The notes beneath the pieces were generated by a model. That model was not told the DNA's origin, ran no database searches, and saw only the letters and a list, made by a program, of their open reading frames with translations. The position numbers and the translations under genes are program-made. A DNA stretch of 64,000 nucleotides, taken from assembly GCF_030694375.1 (NCBI RefSeq), contig NZ_JAUXYL010000040.1, positions 124,001-188,000 on the forward strand, in the 5' to 3' direction. Of this stretch, positions 9,213 through 18,611 are shown in pieces. The stretch is from Algoriphagus sp. GTDB lineage: Bacteria; Bacteroidota; Bacteroidia; Cytophagales; Cyclobacteriaceae. Numbering within the stretch: position 1 is the first letter of the stretch; every line of letters begins with the position of its first letter.

Positions 9213-10825
9213 TGTGTGGGTTGGGATGGATCTTTGGCAGAAATAGATTCAATTTTGACGTCTTCCCATGGGGAAGTTACTGTAAGCCGTCCTGATTCCC
9301 AGACTGCATACAGCGAGAAAATTGCCATAAGGAATGGAATAAATGCAAAGAATAACATTCCATAGGTAATTTCGGTACTTGATAGAATTTGAACCTCAGA
9401 AAGTATGTATATGCGCTGATAAATAATCCAGCCAAGCGTAATAAGAAAGAGGAAAATCTGACTCAACAAAGGCTTGGCAAAAGGGGAGATTTTGGTAATG
9501 ACCGCCTGCTTTGCGGTAGGGATATAGGGGATTTTTTTATCCAAGATTGAAAGAATAAATCCCAAAAGGAACACTGGCCAGCAGGCAAATTTCATCACCA
9601 TGCCTCGCCAATGTAGGCCTCTTTCGTGGCTTGGATGACAAAGCCACTGCTGTACTTGCAGGTAAATAGCCAGAGAAATCAAGGCAATAGGAAAGCCGAA
9701 TTTGAGGAATTCCATAAAGTACATTTGAGCCGGAAGCAGTCCTGTCCAGAAAAACAGGAAAGGAATGGTGAGGTAGATCAGTGTGGTGAAGCCTTCCAGA
9801 TAATACGTTCCGATGGTCAGGTAGGAGAGTTTCTGCCAAAAGCTGAGTTTGGTCCAAAGCTTGGGGACTTCATCAAAAAGCACTTCATGGACTCCTCTGG
9901 CCCATTTGAGCTGCTGCTTACAGAAGGAACCAAAATCCTCAGGCACCAAACCACGAGCTACAATGGCCGGGTGATATACGGATTTCCATCCTTGTGCATG
10001 AATTCGGATTGCGGTCACCAGATCTTCTGCCAAACCGGTTCCATGGCCTCCCGCTGATTCCAGTGCTTTCCTCCGAAAGGTGCAATTGGCTCCGATGGCC
10101 ACAGCACAATTGTAACCGGACATTCCCATCTGTGTCGGCCCGTAGAAAGTGTAAGTTTGTTCTGCTGCCGCAGCTGCGGTAAAAGAGCGATATTGATTGT
10201 AATAGCCTTGGGAAACTTGTACATACCCTACTTTAGGATCTGAAAAAAAACCCAAAACTTCATCCAGAAAATTTGAAAATGGGATGTGATCCGGATCTAA
10301 TACCAAAATAAACTCTTCTTCAGTTTTGGCTAGTGCTGCATTGATTTTTCCGGCTTTGGCACCGGGGATTCCCACCAACTCAAGCCAGACTGCCCCGTGC
10401 TTTTCCGCCACTTTCCTGAAGGCAGGGTCCTGGGTATCGTCAAGCAGGTAAGTGGTATGGGGGTAGCTGATTTTTGCACAGGCTTCCAGTGTTTTTTCAA
10501 ACATAGAAAGTGGCTCACCCGGACTGCTTGTCGTGAAAATGGCAACACTTAGGCCCTCCGGCGCGGGTATTTTCTCAGGCCGTCTAAGTCCAAGGTAATT
10601 GATCCAAATTAGTATCAGGCGGAGCATTCCATACCATAATACCATGGAAAGGATGATGAAAAGTCCAAAATTCCCGATGTGTTCTTCCCTGAACCACCAG
10701 TCTCCAAATCTGATAATAGAAATCAAACCAGCTATGATTAATCCGCCAAGGAGGAACTTTTGGGATTTCTTCACGCGTGCAGCTCGTCGATAGATCCAAA
10801 GATCTTTGGAGGATTTATTGATCAT
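9209..10825 (-). CDS. Processive glycosyltransferase family 2, cellulose-synthase-like
   Basis: 538 residues. TM helices at about 24-40 and 52-78 precede a cytoplasmic GT-A domain, then five or so TM helices from about residue 335. Catalytic features in order: D129/D130 in LLDDTQD, DxD at 177-179 in LDPDHIP, the base ED at 267-268 in GLAEDLV, and QQLKWARG at 304-311 (the QxxRW motif with Lys for Arg). A gating-loop-like IPYIPTAKQ follows. There is no PilZ domain, so direct c-di-GMP control as in BcsA is not expected. Likely role: synthesis and membrane translocation of a beta-linked polysaccharide. It overlaps both neighbours. Confidence 0.85.
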   Translation of the reverse strand: MINKSSKDLWIYRRAARVKKSQKFLLGGLIIAGLISIIRFGDWWFREEHIGNFGLFIILSMVLWYGMLRLILIWINYLGLRRPEKIPAPEGLSVAIFTTSSPGEPLSMFEKTLEACAKISYPHTTYLLDDTQDPAFRKVAEKHGAVWLELVGIPGAKAGKINAALAKTEEEFILVLDPDHIPFSNFLDEVLGFFSDPKVGYVQVSQGYYNQYRSFTAAAAAEQTYTFYGPTQMGMSGYNCAVAIGANCTFRRKALESAGGHGTGLAEDLVTAIRIHAQGWKSVYHPAIVARGLVPEDFGSFCKQQLKWARGVHEVLFDEVPKLWTKLSFWQKLSYLTIGTYYLEGFTTLIYLTIPFLFFWTGLLPAQMYFMEFLKFGFPIALISLAIYLQVQQWLCHPSHERGLHWRGMVMKFACWPVFLLGFILSILDKKIPYIPTAKQAVITKISPFAKPLLSQIFLFLITLGWIIYQRIYILSEVQILSSTEITYGMLFFAFIPFLMAIFSLYAVWESGRLTVTSPWEDVKIESISAKDPSQPTQ

Positions 10826-12386
10826 TCCAGATTCTAAAATTGTAATTCAGATTTATTGAATTGCTATCAAAGAATATGGTTTTTTGATAGGCGTAGGTCA
10901 ACAGAAAGGCTGCTTTTGGACTTATTTCCCAATTTATAACAGCTTTAAAATCCAAAGGAGTATAAGACGTTTCCACCAAAACGAGACTAATATCTTTATT
11001 TGAAATTGGAGCATTTGGATTCGTGCCAGTCGAACCAAAATAAATCATGTTGGGATTGTCAATTTTTGCTGAAAACCCATAGTTACCCGTAAGGCTTAAG
11101 GCAATATTTTCGGAAAAGTTGATGGCGACTTTCCCCAAGGCTCCATGGACTTGTTGGTTTATAGGAGTGAAGTAGGGGGTGTACAATCCGGGAATTACAG
11201 CTCCAATTTCGGTGTTTTTTGGGGTATTTCGGATCGGTAGCTCCTCGGAAAATCTGACCTCTTCGGAATTGGAAAAATTCAAGGAATAGCCAAAATCAAT
11301 TCGAAAAGCCGCTTGTTTCAGAATTGGCACCAGTAACCATGCACCTAAGGTATTCACCGTATTTTGGTCTTCGAAAATAGTGTTTTGCCATGAAATTTTC
11401 CCTGTCCAGCTATTTCCACTTTCTCTTCCAAAACTTGTCCGAAAAGACATAGGAATGATCGGATCTCCAAGACTGGCTAAGGTGAAGAAATAAGCTTCCT
11501 GATCAGCTGAGAGACTCAATTCAAGATTTTTAGGAATTTTTTGGCGAAACTCTGCTCCGTAGGTAAATGAGAAACTTTCCCACACCGATGATTTTGCCAT
11601 TCCACCTCTGAGAAGCAGTGAAGTATTGGTCTTTGGAATGCTGAATTTATTCGTAGCCTGTGCGATTTGTAAAGCTATCCCTGAGCTATAAGATCTGAAT
11701 TCTGCTGAAAATCCCGGTTGAAAAATTGCTGATTGGTAAAAATTCCCGGTTGTGGAGAGATTAACAAATTGAAGGGGCTGAGAATCTGAAAAATAACCAC
11801 TTCCTACGCTCAAATAGGGAGAGGTGCCGGTTCTGATCTCTCTTTTCAGTGTGTTTGCCAGCTCATTGTCAGGAAACGGAATTAAAATTTCATCGAGGTA
11901 ATCATAAGACTTTTTTGGGGAACCGCCTTTCCAATAATTTAGCTCGGCTAATTTCTGATTGGTTTCAGGCTCATGGGGATTGATTTTCAAGCTTTCCTTT
12001 AGAATTTCCTGAGATTCATTCCAATCATTCAATTCATACAGAATTCTACCATAGTCCAACCTTGCCCAGTAGAGATTAGGGTAAGTTTTCAGACTATTTC
12101 TAAAGTATGCTCTCATCACATTGAAGTCTTTGCTCCAATACAGAGCCTGTCCCTTGACGCGGATCAGATTTTCTTCTCCGGGATGCTCTTTTTCGAGAGT
12201 TTCTAGAAGTTCTAATGCAGTCCGGATATCGCCCTGATTCAATTTGGACCTTGCCATGTCCAATGAATCGTAAAACCCTTGAGTTTGCCCAATTACCTCA
12301 GAAATAAAAAAACTGAATTGAAATACACCTAAAATAAGCCAAAGGCTAGCAATGCGTTTTCCAAATAGGAATCGTGCAATCTTCAT
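10815..12386 (-). CDS. TPR-containing outer membrane beta-barrel protein (YaiO/PgaA-like arrangement)
   Basis: 523 residues from ATG 12386. I chose this start because the signal peptide (MKIARFLFGKRIASLWLIL, ending at VIGQ) begins there; the TTG further up lies inside a promoter-like TATAATTG. Residues about 30-190 are TPR-like repeats (AL.LLE.LEKEHPGE; LDYGRILYELNDWNESQEI). From about 200 the chain is alternating aromatic/polar beta strands with an aromatic C-terminal part, as in a barrel. TPR plus barrel is the layout of PgaA/BcsC-type exopolysaccharide exporters and of YaiO. It overlaps the GT2 gene by 11 bp, so I infer that it exports that enzyme's product. Confidence 0.7.
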   Translation of the reverse strand: MKIARFLFGKRIASLWLILGVFQFSFFISEVIGQTQGFYDSLDMARSKLNQGDIRTALELLETLEKEHPGEENLIRVKGQALYWSKDFNVMRAYFRNSLKTYPNLYWARLDYGRILYELNDWNESQEILKESLKINPHEPETNQKLAELNYWKGGSPKKSYDYLDEILIPFPDNELANTLKREIRTGTSPYLSVGSGYFSDSQPLQFVNLSTTGNFYQSAIFQPGFSAEFRSYSSGIALQIAQATNKFSIPKTNTSLLLRGGMAKSSVWESFSFTYGAEFRQKIPKNLELSLSADQEAYFFTLASLGDPIIPMSFRTSFGRESGNSWTGKISWQNTIFEDQNTVNTLGAWLLVPILKQAAFRIDFGYSLNFSNSEEVRFSEELPIRNTPKNTEIGAVIPGLYTPYFTPINQQVHGALGKVAINFSENIALSLTGNYGFSAKIDNPNMIYFGSTGTNPNAPISNKDISLVLVETSYTPLDFKAVINWEISPKAAFLLTYAYQKTIFFDSNSINLNYNFRIWNDQ

Positions 12387-12580
12387 TTGAACAATATTAG
12401 GAAAATATGAATTGGGTGAAATTCTGTCCAATTATACTTATTAAAGTTCAATTTTAGGTTATTCCTATTTTTCAATCCGAAAAAAGGAAGCGCTCTCAAA
12501 AGGCTTTCCGATGTTAGCTTGATCCCCTGTAAATCGTGAAGGAGCGTCGAAGGCTATCTGGAACGAATTCAAAGATATTT

Positions 12581-12609
12581 CGCCTTCCTGACAAATAGGC
12601 AGGAAGGCG
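12581..12609. repeat. Intergenic hairpin between the polysaccharide and transporter operons
   Basis: Perfect 10-bp inverted repeat CGCCTTCCTG / CAGGAAGGCG with a 9-nt loop and no T-run on either side. It could be a weak terminator of the NSS operon or a relic of a dispersed palindromic repeat. The rest of 12387-12654 contains no gene I can support. Confidence 0.5.
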
Positions 12610-12654
12610 TTCAATATGACATTCGGGGTGAAAGAGACAGCTTCTCATTAAATT

Positions 12655-12759
12655 TTATTTTTCGGCTGGTTTTCTCAAAACCAGGAAAAAACAGTAAAGT
12701 GTCGCAGCAAGGATGAGTCCTTGAGTGACTATTGCTAAAATCAAGGCGGAGGTGTTCAT
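12655..12759 (-). CDS. Small membrane protein, probable NSS transporter small subunit (MetS-like)
   Basis: 34 residues: MNTSALILAIVTQG, then a hydrophobic run LILAATLYCFFLVL and a basic tail ending RKPAEK. It is a single-span membrane peptide. Its ATG overlaps the stop of the sodium-dependent transporter by 4 bp (ATGA), which argues for real coupled translation. Very short peptides of this kind follow MetP-type NSS transporters (MetS, methionine/alanine importer small subunit of corynebacteria). I infer the same role: a subunit needed for transport. Confidence 0.7.
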   Translation of the reverse strand: MNTSALILAIVTQGLILAATLYCFFLVLRKPAEK

Positions 12760-14411
12760 ATCAGTGTTTTTTTGCGGTTTAACGTTGAATACCAAACTAT
12801 GGCAGTAATTATCAGAAAGAGAAAGACCAATTGAACTCGCGCTAAAGTTGAATAAAACATCTTTTTCTCAAAGAATTCCGCTTGTTCTGGATTTAGAAGA
12901 ATTTGGGCTTGGATATCATCATGGGTAATTTTGGAAACCAGTGAACTGGAATCCAAGGAAAAAAACTGTCCGTCCAATAAAGCGGTAATTGCGCCTGACC
13001 AGTTATTTCCTTCGGGAGTAAACAAAGCACCCACGAAAACCATCAAAAGCATCACTGGGGTTACATATTTGATAATCCATTTATAGACCTTTGGGATTTG
13101 GATATCGGCACCTCTATTGAGCTCTGTCCAGCCTTTGTCAATTCCAAAAACCCAGGCAAACAAAATGATTTCCAGCAGCGCAAAGACTACTAAACTGACT
13201 GTACCTGCCCAATAGTCATACTCATCGAAATAGCCATACTGGTAAAATAAAACAGTCGGTAAACCCATCGCCAGTGCGATTAGTCCAAATGACACAGCAC
13301 CTTTGACTTTGCCCCAGCCAAATTCATCCTTCATAAATCCCATCCATGGCGTACCCATTGCCAGTGAGGAGGTAATTCCTGCAAAGAACAATAAGCCAAA
13401 CCAACATACCCCAGCAAAGGCACCAAAGACTGCTCCCCACTGCTGAAAGAGGTAAGGCATTGTCTGAAATGCCATCCCGAAGCCTGCATTTTCCAATACC
13501 CAATCTAAACCCAAAAATCCGGCAGCGATAGGTATCACAATCGCGCTACCTAGAAGTACTTCTACAAATTCATTGGTAAACCCTGCCGAAAGTGAATTGA
13601 GTGCGATGTCTTCATTTTCTTTGACATAGGATGCATAGCATTGGATAGAACCCATGCCGACGGATAAGGTAAAAAATATCTGTCCGGCTGCAGCCAGCCA
13701 AACTTTGGGATCTGCCAAAGAGGTGTATTGAGGAGTCCAAAGGAAATTTATTCCGTCCCAAGCATTTGCATCTGGAAATTCCTCAGTTGCAAAATCTGCG
13801 CCCATGGTCCAGCCTTGGTAAGCCAAAATAATCCCGAAGATGATAAGCAGTGGCATTCCGATTTTTGCTACTTTTTCTATTCCCCCGAGTCCTGTGGAAA
13901 GGATGTAAACGTTCACTCCCAAAACCAAAATGTAGACGATCAAAGGAAGGAGAGGAATTCCCAAATTTGAACCGGTAAGATTTACATACTGATCAAAGAA
14001 TAGACTGACTTCTTCTTTTCCCATTCCTGTAAATGTCCCAAATACGGTGTGAAGTACATAGATGAAAGTCCAGGATTCGATGTAGGTGTAGTAGGCCACC
14101 ACAGCGATATTGGTAAATATTCCAAAAACTCCGATGTATTTCCATATGGGTTTTTTACTCATCGAATCCAGAATATATGGCGTACTGTGATTGCCCAATT
14201 TACCCCCGTAGCGACCGATCGACCATTCTGTGAAAAGCAGTGGAATTCCCATCAGCAGAAAACAAATCAGGTACGGAATGATGAAAGCACCACCACCATT
14301 CTGAACGGCCTGAACAGGAAAACGGAGAAAATTCCCAAGCCCTACGGCATTGCCTGCCATCGCCAGGATCAGCCCAATGCGCGAGCCCCAAGTTTCATTT
14401 GTTACGCTCAT
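12756..14411 (-). CDS. Sodium-dependent transporter, NSS/SNF family (MetP-like)
   Basis: 551 residues and about 12 hydrophobic segments. The family signature is at the N-terminus: WGSRIGLILAMAGNAVGLGN, then FLRFPVQAVQNGGGAF, as in LeuT-fold neurotransmitter:sodium symporters, including the unwound TM1 region that binds Na+ and substrate. It imports amino acids or a related solute with Na+; the substrate cannot be told from sequence. An overlapping small membrane ORF makes a MetPS-type two-component importer likely. Confidence 0.92.
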   Translation of the reverse strand: MSVTNETWGSRIGLILAMAGNAVGLGNFLRFPVQAVQNGGGAFIIPYLICFLLMGIPLLFTEWSIGRYGGKLGNHSTPYILDSMSKKPIWKYIGVFGIFTNIAVVAYYTYIESWTFIYVLHTVFGTFTGMGKEEVSLFFDQYVNLTGSNLGIPLLPLIVYILVLGVNVYILSTGLGGIEKVAKIGMPLLIIFGIILAYQGWTMGADFATEEFPDANAWDGINFLWTPQYTSLADPKVWLAAAGQIFFTLSVGMGSIQCYASYVKENEDIALNSLSAGFTNEFVEVLLGSAIVIPIAAGFLGLDWVLENAGFGMAFQTMPYLFQQWGAVFGAFAGVCWFGLLFFAGITSSLAMGTPWMGFMKDEFGWGKVKGAVSFGLIALAMGLPTVLFYQYGYFDEYDYWAGTVSLVVFALLEIILFAWVFGIDKGWTELNRGADIQIPKVYKWIIKYVTPVMLLMVFVGALFTPEGNNWSGAITALLDGQFFSLDSSSLVSKITHDDIQAQILLNPEQAEFFEKKMFYSTLARVQLVFLFLIITAIVWYSTLNRKKTLI

Positions 14412-14430
14412 AATAGAAGATTTTCAAAAG

Positions 14431-14460
14431 AAAAGGGCCCCTGAATCAGAGCGCCCTTTT
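14431..14460 (-). terminator. Rho-independent terminator after the 164-aa membrane protein gene
   Basis: AAAAGGGC pairs with GCCCTTTT around a 14-nt loop. On the minus strand the stem is followed by CTTTTG. It lies 4 bp after the stop of the gene ending at 14465 and before the NSS transporter gene. Confidence 0.65.
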
Positions 14461-14464
14461 ATTC

Positions 14465-14959
14465 TTATTTACTTAGCTGTTGATTAATAATTTGCGCCCA
14501 ATTGGAGGCCAAAACAGTCTCACCGAGTAAATCGGAGAAATCTTCAGCAGAGTAAATGGGAAGATTGAGAGCAGGTTTTCCCGGGTTTTTGAATTGGATT
14601 TTAAGGAAAAGGTTTTCGAGAACTTTTCTTGAAGTTGAGGATTGTTCAAGTTCCCGAAAAACTTCGTGGACAACTACCTTGCTCACTTCAGGCAGTGAAA
14701 TGGCTATTTTCTCTTCGCTTTTCCCGAAATCACAATAAACTAGCGTTTGCTTCTGCGGATCAATACCAATGATGTAGCGATTTCGCCAATCTTCTTTCTT
14801 TTCCGGTTTTAGATTCAATCCTGAAATGAACTGATTGAATTTATCCTGAAACTCCTTTCGTTCCTTTTTGATTTTCAGAGAATAATAAATGAAAATGGCG
14901 GATACAGCCGCAATAAATACACTTGCTATAACAAGTGTGGGAATATCAATATCGAACAT
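14465..14959 (-). CDS. Hypothetical membrane-anchored protein
   Basis: 164 residues. One N-terminal membrane helix (about 8-27, LVIASVFIAAVSAIFIYYSL) is followed by a charged linker and a soluble domain with alternating strands (YIIGIDPQKQTLVYCDFG; KIAISLPEVSKVVVHEV), probably cytoplasmic by the positive-inside rule (KIKKERKE after the helix). It has its own terminator. I do not recognise the family. Confidence 0.75.
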   Translation of the reverse strand: MFDIDIPTLVIASVFIAAVSAIFIYYSLKIKKERKEFQDKFNQFISGLNLKPEKKEDWRNRYIIGIDPQKQTLVYCDFGKSEEKIAISLPEVSKVVVHEVFRELEQSSTSRKVLENLFLKIQFKNPGKPALNLPIYSAEDFSDLLGETVLASNWAQIINQQLSK

Positions 14960-15025
14960 GATTTTTTGGTAGATAAAATTTAAAATGTGTTTTAAGGCTT
15001 AAGTGCCCGGATCAAAAAACACAGT

Positions 15026-15370
15026 CTACCAGGTATAGAAGAAATAGAAAAAAGTGATTAATACGTCAAATAGTGGCCTTGACTTTTTAATAAAAGAAGG
15101 CGTATGAGTTTTAACTTTTAAGGAAAGCAGCTGGATGTACCTAACTGAACTGATCAGATCAAAAAATTTCCATTCCGCCTTGAATCCCGGTACTTCAGGA
15201 ATCTCACCTGAAGTGCGGATGATGAGTTCCGGGGATGACCACTCACTTAATAAAGCGGTAGAAGATCCGTGATCCGCGTCTGATTTAATGTCGGGGGGAA
15301 AAGAAAAAACAGCAATTAACCCAAGTAGCCAGGAAAGGCTCAAGAGTAAGGCGATTTTCTGTTTTTTCAT
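15026..15370 (-). CDS. Hypothetical small membrane or secreted protein
   Basis: 114 residues if the second ATG (15370, MKKQKIALLLSLSWLLGL) is used; an ATG 15 bp upstream is possible. The N-terminal hydrophobic stretch (about 5-25) is a signal peptide or anchor. A second hydrophobic, aromatic stretch ends the protein (LFDVLITFFYFFYTW). No known domain is visible. The reading frame is open and the N-terminus looks real, but there is no independent support. Confidence 0.45.
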   Translation of the reverse strand: MKKQKIALLLSLSWLLGLIAVFSFPPDIKSDADHGSSTALLSEWSSPELIIRTSGEIPEVPGFKAEWKFFDLISSVRYIQLLSLKVKTHTPSFIKKSRPLFDVLITFFYFFYTW

Positions 15371-15437
15371 TTTATAGATTTCCAATTAACCTTCAAATTT
15401 AACAGATAAATAAGTGTTATTTCAAAGTGTAGTTCAT

Positions 15438-16931
15438 CTATTTTTTCAGATTAAAAATTGATCCCTTTTCGATTCCCTGATTGAAGGTTAATTTTTTCCA
15501 AGGCGAGCTTGGGAAAAGGAGAGAAGTCAAAACAAGTTCGCCGTTGTTTACAAAAACTTCAACAGAACTTGCATCCAGAAATATCCTCAGTTCCTTAGCT
15601 TTCCAGCTCATCGGGGCAGAATGCATGGCGGCGAAATCAGGATGGAAAGTACTTCTTCCTGCCTTAGACCTGTCAATAGAAACTAATCCCAATTCTTTAT
15701 TGATGCCGAGACTTTCTCCAAGTTCATTGGTAAGAGTTAATGAAAAACTGTCACTCCCATCAAGCGCTGCCACGATTTCCACTGCCTGTGATGGCAGTCC
15801 ACTACTCAAATCCACATCGAATTTTTCTCCCCGAAGCTTTTCCAGCTCTTTAACAGGCGCTGATTTCAAAAGTAAGACCCCGTTTATATCGATTAGGCTG
15901 AGTTCCCGCGCTGTAGTCATGGCTGATCTCCAAGATTGGGTAGGGACGACTTGTGCATAAAGCCAATTACTCATCCAGCCTATGAATAGGGTTCTTGTAT
16001 CCTCCTTGGGAAGATTTGCCCAAGTCACTCCGGCATAGTTGTCAGGACCATAGTCCAGCCAGCGGATCATGGTATCGTCTGGAGTAAATATTCCATTTTC
16101 AAAGTTTCCGATGAAATACTGTGTTGCGGAGCCCTTTTGAGGCCCTCCGGGATTTATGCTGACGAGCAGGACCCATTTTCGAGCTCCGTTTGGTGCAGTA
16201 ATGGGTATTAAATCAGGACATTCCCAAACTCCTCCATGGGCACCGATCCCTTGACCAAATTCGCTATTCAATTTCCAATCTTTTAGATTGGTTGAGGAGA
16301 AAAACTGAATCCGATCCTGTGCAGCCAAGGTCATCAACCATTGCTTAGTTCCGTCTGCTTGTGCTATTTCAGACACTTTGGGATCTCTAAAATCCCGAAT
16401 CCCCTGATTTGGTAAGACCGGATTACCCTCATATTTGACCCAATTTCTGCCTTTATCCGTCGAAAATGCTATGCCCTGGCTTTGGTAATCGCTGGCTCCG
16501 GATCTTTCGCCCTCCATATTATGATAGGTGTAAATGGCAACTATCGGCGGATTATCCGTTGTACCTAGTCCGGAAGTGTTTCCCTGATCATATACCGCAC
16601 TTCCTGAAAAAATATATCCCAAACTATCAGGGTAGATCGCAATCGGCAATTCCTCCCAATTGACCAGGTCTGTAGATATCGCATGCCCCCAATGCATTGG
16701 CCCCCATACAGTGCTATCTGGGTAATATTGGTAAAACAGATGATATTCACCATCCAAAAAAAACATGCCGTTGGGATCATTCATCCATCCTTTGGCAGGA
16801 GTAAAGTGGTATTCAGGTCGAAATTCTTCTAACTGAGAAGGAGTGAAATTCACCTCTGAATTGGATTGGCAGGAGAAAATAAGGATTACCAGTAGTGACA
16901 ATGTGAGGTTTGAAATCGTCCGGATCGGCAT
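15438..16931 (-). CDS. GH32 glycoside hydrolase (levanase/fructanase/invertase type), lipoprotein
   Basis: 497 residues. The lipobox IFSC (Cys21) indicates a surface or periplasmic lipoprotein. Five-bladed propeller GH32 signatures are present: WMNDPNG (49-55) with nucleophile Asp52, FRDPKV with the transition-state Asp, and WECPDL with the acid/base Glu. A C-terminal beta-sandwich follows. The enzyme hydrolyses beta-fructosides (levan, inulin or sucrose). No SusCD pair or fructokinase is next to it, so it is not in a typical polysaccharide utilisation locus. Confidence 0.92.
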   Translation of the reverse strand: MPIRTISNLTLSLLVILIFSCQSNSEVNFTPSQLEEFRPEYHFTPAKGWMNDPNGMFFLDGEYHLFYQYYPDSTVWGPMHWGHAISTDLVNWEELPIAIYPDSLGYIFSGSAVYDQGNTSGLGTTDNPPIVAIYTYHNMEGERSGASDYQSQGIAFSTDKGRNWVKYEGNPVLPNQGIRDFRDPKVSEIAQADGTKQWLMTLAAQDRIQFFSSTNLKDWKLNSEFGQGIGAHGGVWECPDLIPITAPNGARKWVLLVSINPGGPQKGSATQYFIGNFENGIFTPDDTMIRWLDYGPDNYAGVTWANLPKEDTRTLFIGWMSNWLYAQVVPTQSWRSAMTTARELSLIDINGVLLLKSAPVKELEKLRGEKFDVDLSSGLPSQAVEIVAALDGSDSFSLTLTNELGESLGINKELGLVSIDRSKAGRSTFHPDFAAMHSAPMSWKAKELRIFLDASSVEVFVNNGELVLTSLLFPSSPWKKLTFNQGIEKGSIFNLKK

Positions 16932-17001
16932 ATTTATTAATTTTAGTAAATAGGATGGGCTATTGGATCACAATTTAGTGCCAAATTCAACTTATATGCC
17001 T

Positions 17002-17009
17002 TAGTTTTG
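17002..17009 (+). promoter_or_regulatory. Promoter -7 element for rmlA
   Basis: TAGTTTTG matches TAnnTTTG and lies 21 bp before the ATG at 17031. I see no good TTTG at the usual distance upstream. It overlaps the TTG codon at 17007, which argues against an earlier start for rmlA. Confidence 0.4.
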
Positions 17010-17030
17010 TCCGAACTTTTTTTTAATAAA

Positions 17031-17891
17031 ATGAAAGGAATTATTCTAGCCGGAGGATCCGGCACCCGACTTTATCCATTGACCATTGCTGTAAGTAAAC
17101 AGCTGATGCCGGTCTACGATAAGCCCATGATTTATTACCCGCTTTCTGTATTGATGATGGCCGGGATTCGTGAGATATTGATCATCACGACTCCGGAAGA
17201 TTCCGACTCATTCCAGAGGTTGTTGGGGGATGGTTCGCAGGTAGGTTGTCGTTTTGAGTATGCGATTCAACCGAGTCCGGATGGGCTAGCACAGGCTTTT
17301 ATTATCGGTGAAAAATTTATTGGAAGTGATAAAGTTGCTCTGGTATTGGGGGATAATATTTTCTACGGTTCAGGTCTTCACAATACGCTTCAGGAAAACA
17401 CCGATCCAGATGGAGGGGTTGTGTTTGCCTACCATGTAAATGATCCGGAGCGCTATGGCGTGGTCGAATTTGATGAAAATCAAAAGGCGATTTCAATTGA
17501 AGAAAAACCTGATGATCCAAAGTCAAATTTCGCTGTACCTGGACTTTATTTTTATGATAATCAAGTTGTTGAGATTGCAAAAAATATCAAACCTAGCCCA
17601 CGCGGTGAACTTGAGATCACCGATATTAATAATGTGTACCTGAAGATGGGTAAACTCCAAGTTGCCATTCTTAACAGGGGAACGGCTTGGTTGGATACAG
17701 GAACGCACCAATCGCTTCTTCAGGCTGCGCAGTTTGTGGAAGTGATTGAAGAGCGACAAGGCTTGAAAATCGGCTGCATCGAAGAGATTGCTTACCGTAA
17801 TGGATTTATTGGCAAAGAGGAATTGCTCAAAGCAGCCGATAAATTAGGCAAAAGTGGGTATGGAGGTTATTTGAGGCGCTTAGTAAAATAG
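17031..17891 (+). CDS. rmlA: Glucose-1-phosphate thymidylyltransferase
   Basis: 286 residues from ATG 17031 ([18 protein letters not shown]), the usual RmlA length and start. The nucleotidyltransferase motif GGSGTRLYP and [12 protein letters not shown] are complete. Typical RmlA sequences [25 protein letters not shown] and [11 protein letters not shown] (split) are present. It makes dTDP-glucose, the first step to dTDP-rhamnose and related sugars of surface glycans. rmlB, C and D are not adjacent, so this is a single-gene unit with a strong terminator. Confidence 0.96.
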   Translation: MKGIILAGGSGTRLYPLTIAVSKQLMPVYDKPMIYYPLSVLMMAGIREILIITTPEDSDSFQRLLGDGSQVGCRFEYAIQPSPDGLAQAFIIGEKFIGSDKVALVLGDNIFYGSGLHNTLQENTDPDGGVVFAYHVNDPERYGVVEFDENQKAISIEEKPDDPKSNFAVPGLYFYDNQVVEIAKNIKPSPRGELEITDINNVYLKMGKLQVAILNRGTAWLDTGTHQSLLQAAQFVEVIEERQGLKIGCIEEIAYRNGFIGKEELLKAADKLGKSGYGGYLRRLVK

Positions 17892-17897
17892 CTTTGT

Positions 17898-17949
17898 TTA
17901 CAATCATAAAAAAGCCCGAGAATTTTCCCGGGCTTTTTTATGATTGTAA
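17898..17949. terminator. Long bidirectional terminator between rmlA and the receiver gene
   Basis: A 21-bp perfect inverted repeat (17898-17918 with 17929-17949) with a 10-nt loop. The core AAAAAAGCCCG / CGGGCTTTTTT gives T-runs in both directions, so it can serve both convergent genes. Confidence 0.85.
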
Positions 17950-17995
17950 GAGAAAAAAAAAACATCAGTAAAAAAGTATTCTATGGTTTTACTTT

Positions 17996-18427
17996 TCAAT
18001 CCTCGTAAAGTTTATGCTTCTTCAAAAAGTCGGTGATATGTTTACCAGAAAGAGGTTTGGTGATATAATCTAATACTTCTGGATAGGAAAATGCTTTGAT
18101 ACGATCATTTGAATCTATCGAGCTGGTAATAATTGATATTAAAAATAATTTTTTGATTTTAGGGTCTAGCTTAGTGAATTCATCTAAAAACTCCCAAGCA
18201 TCCATAACTGGCATATTAATATCCAAAAGCAGTAAAATCTGCTCACCTGTGTCCTCGAATTCGTTATTTGAGACTTTTTTGCAAATCTCATCCATGGCCT
18301 TTTGGCCATTTTCAAAAATTGAAATGGTCCTATCAAAATCAATATTCCTTAGAATTTTACTGGCCACCATTCTTACAATAGCGTCATCATCAACCAAGTA
18401 AACTTCCTTTATTTTAAATGAACTCAT
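17996..18427 (-). CDS. Stand-alone response regulator receiver protein (CheY/Rcp1-like)
   Basis: 143 residues, one receiver domain and no output domain. Acidic pocket D13-D15 (LVDDDAIVRM), phosphoacceptor Asp69 (LLLLDINMPVMDAWEF) and Lys124 (YITKPLS) are all present, so it should be phosphorylated. Single-domain regulators of this type in Bacteroidota usually act as phosphorelay intermediates with hybrid or multi-PAS kinases. None is adjacent, so the partner is unknown. Confidence 0.92.
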   Translation of the reverse strand: MSSFKIKEVYLVDDDAIVRMVASKILRNIDFDRTISIFENGQKAMDEICKKVSNNEFEDTGEQILLLLDINMPVMDAWEFLDEFTKLDPKIKKLFLISIITSSIDSNDRIKAFSYPEVLDYITKPLSGKHITDFLKKHKLYED

Positions 18428-18611
18428 TTCCTTCTCTAAATTTCAAAAATTATATGTCAAAATTAATAAATAATAGGACAAAGATGATTTCATTTCACTT
18501 TAATTTGATTTTGCATTGATAGTATTAAAAACATTTTTATAGAAAAACATAGTTATAAAAGACTGACTTTAGATATTTTGACTTTAATTTAAAAACACTT
18601 TTCATTAAAAA

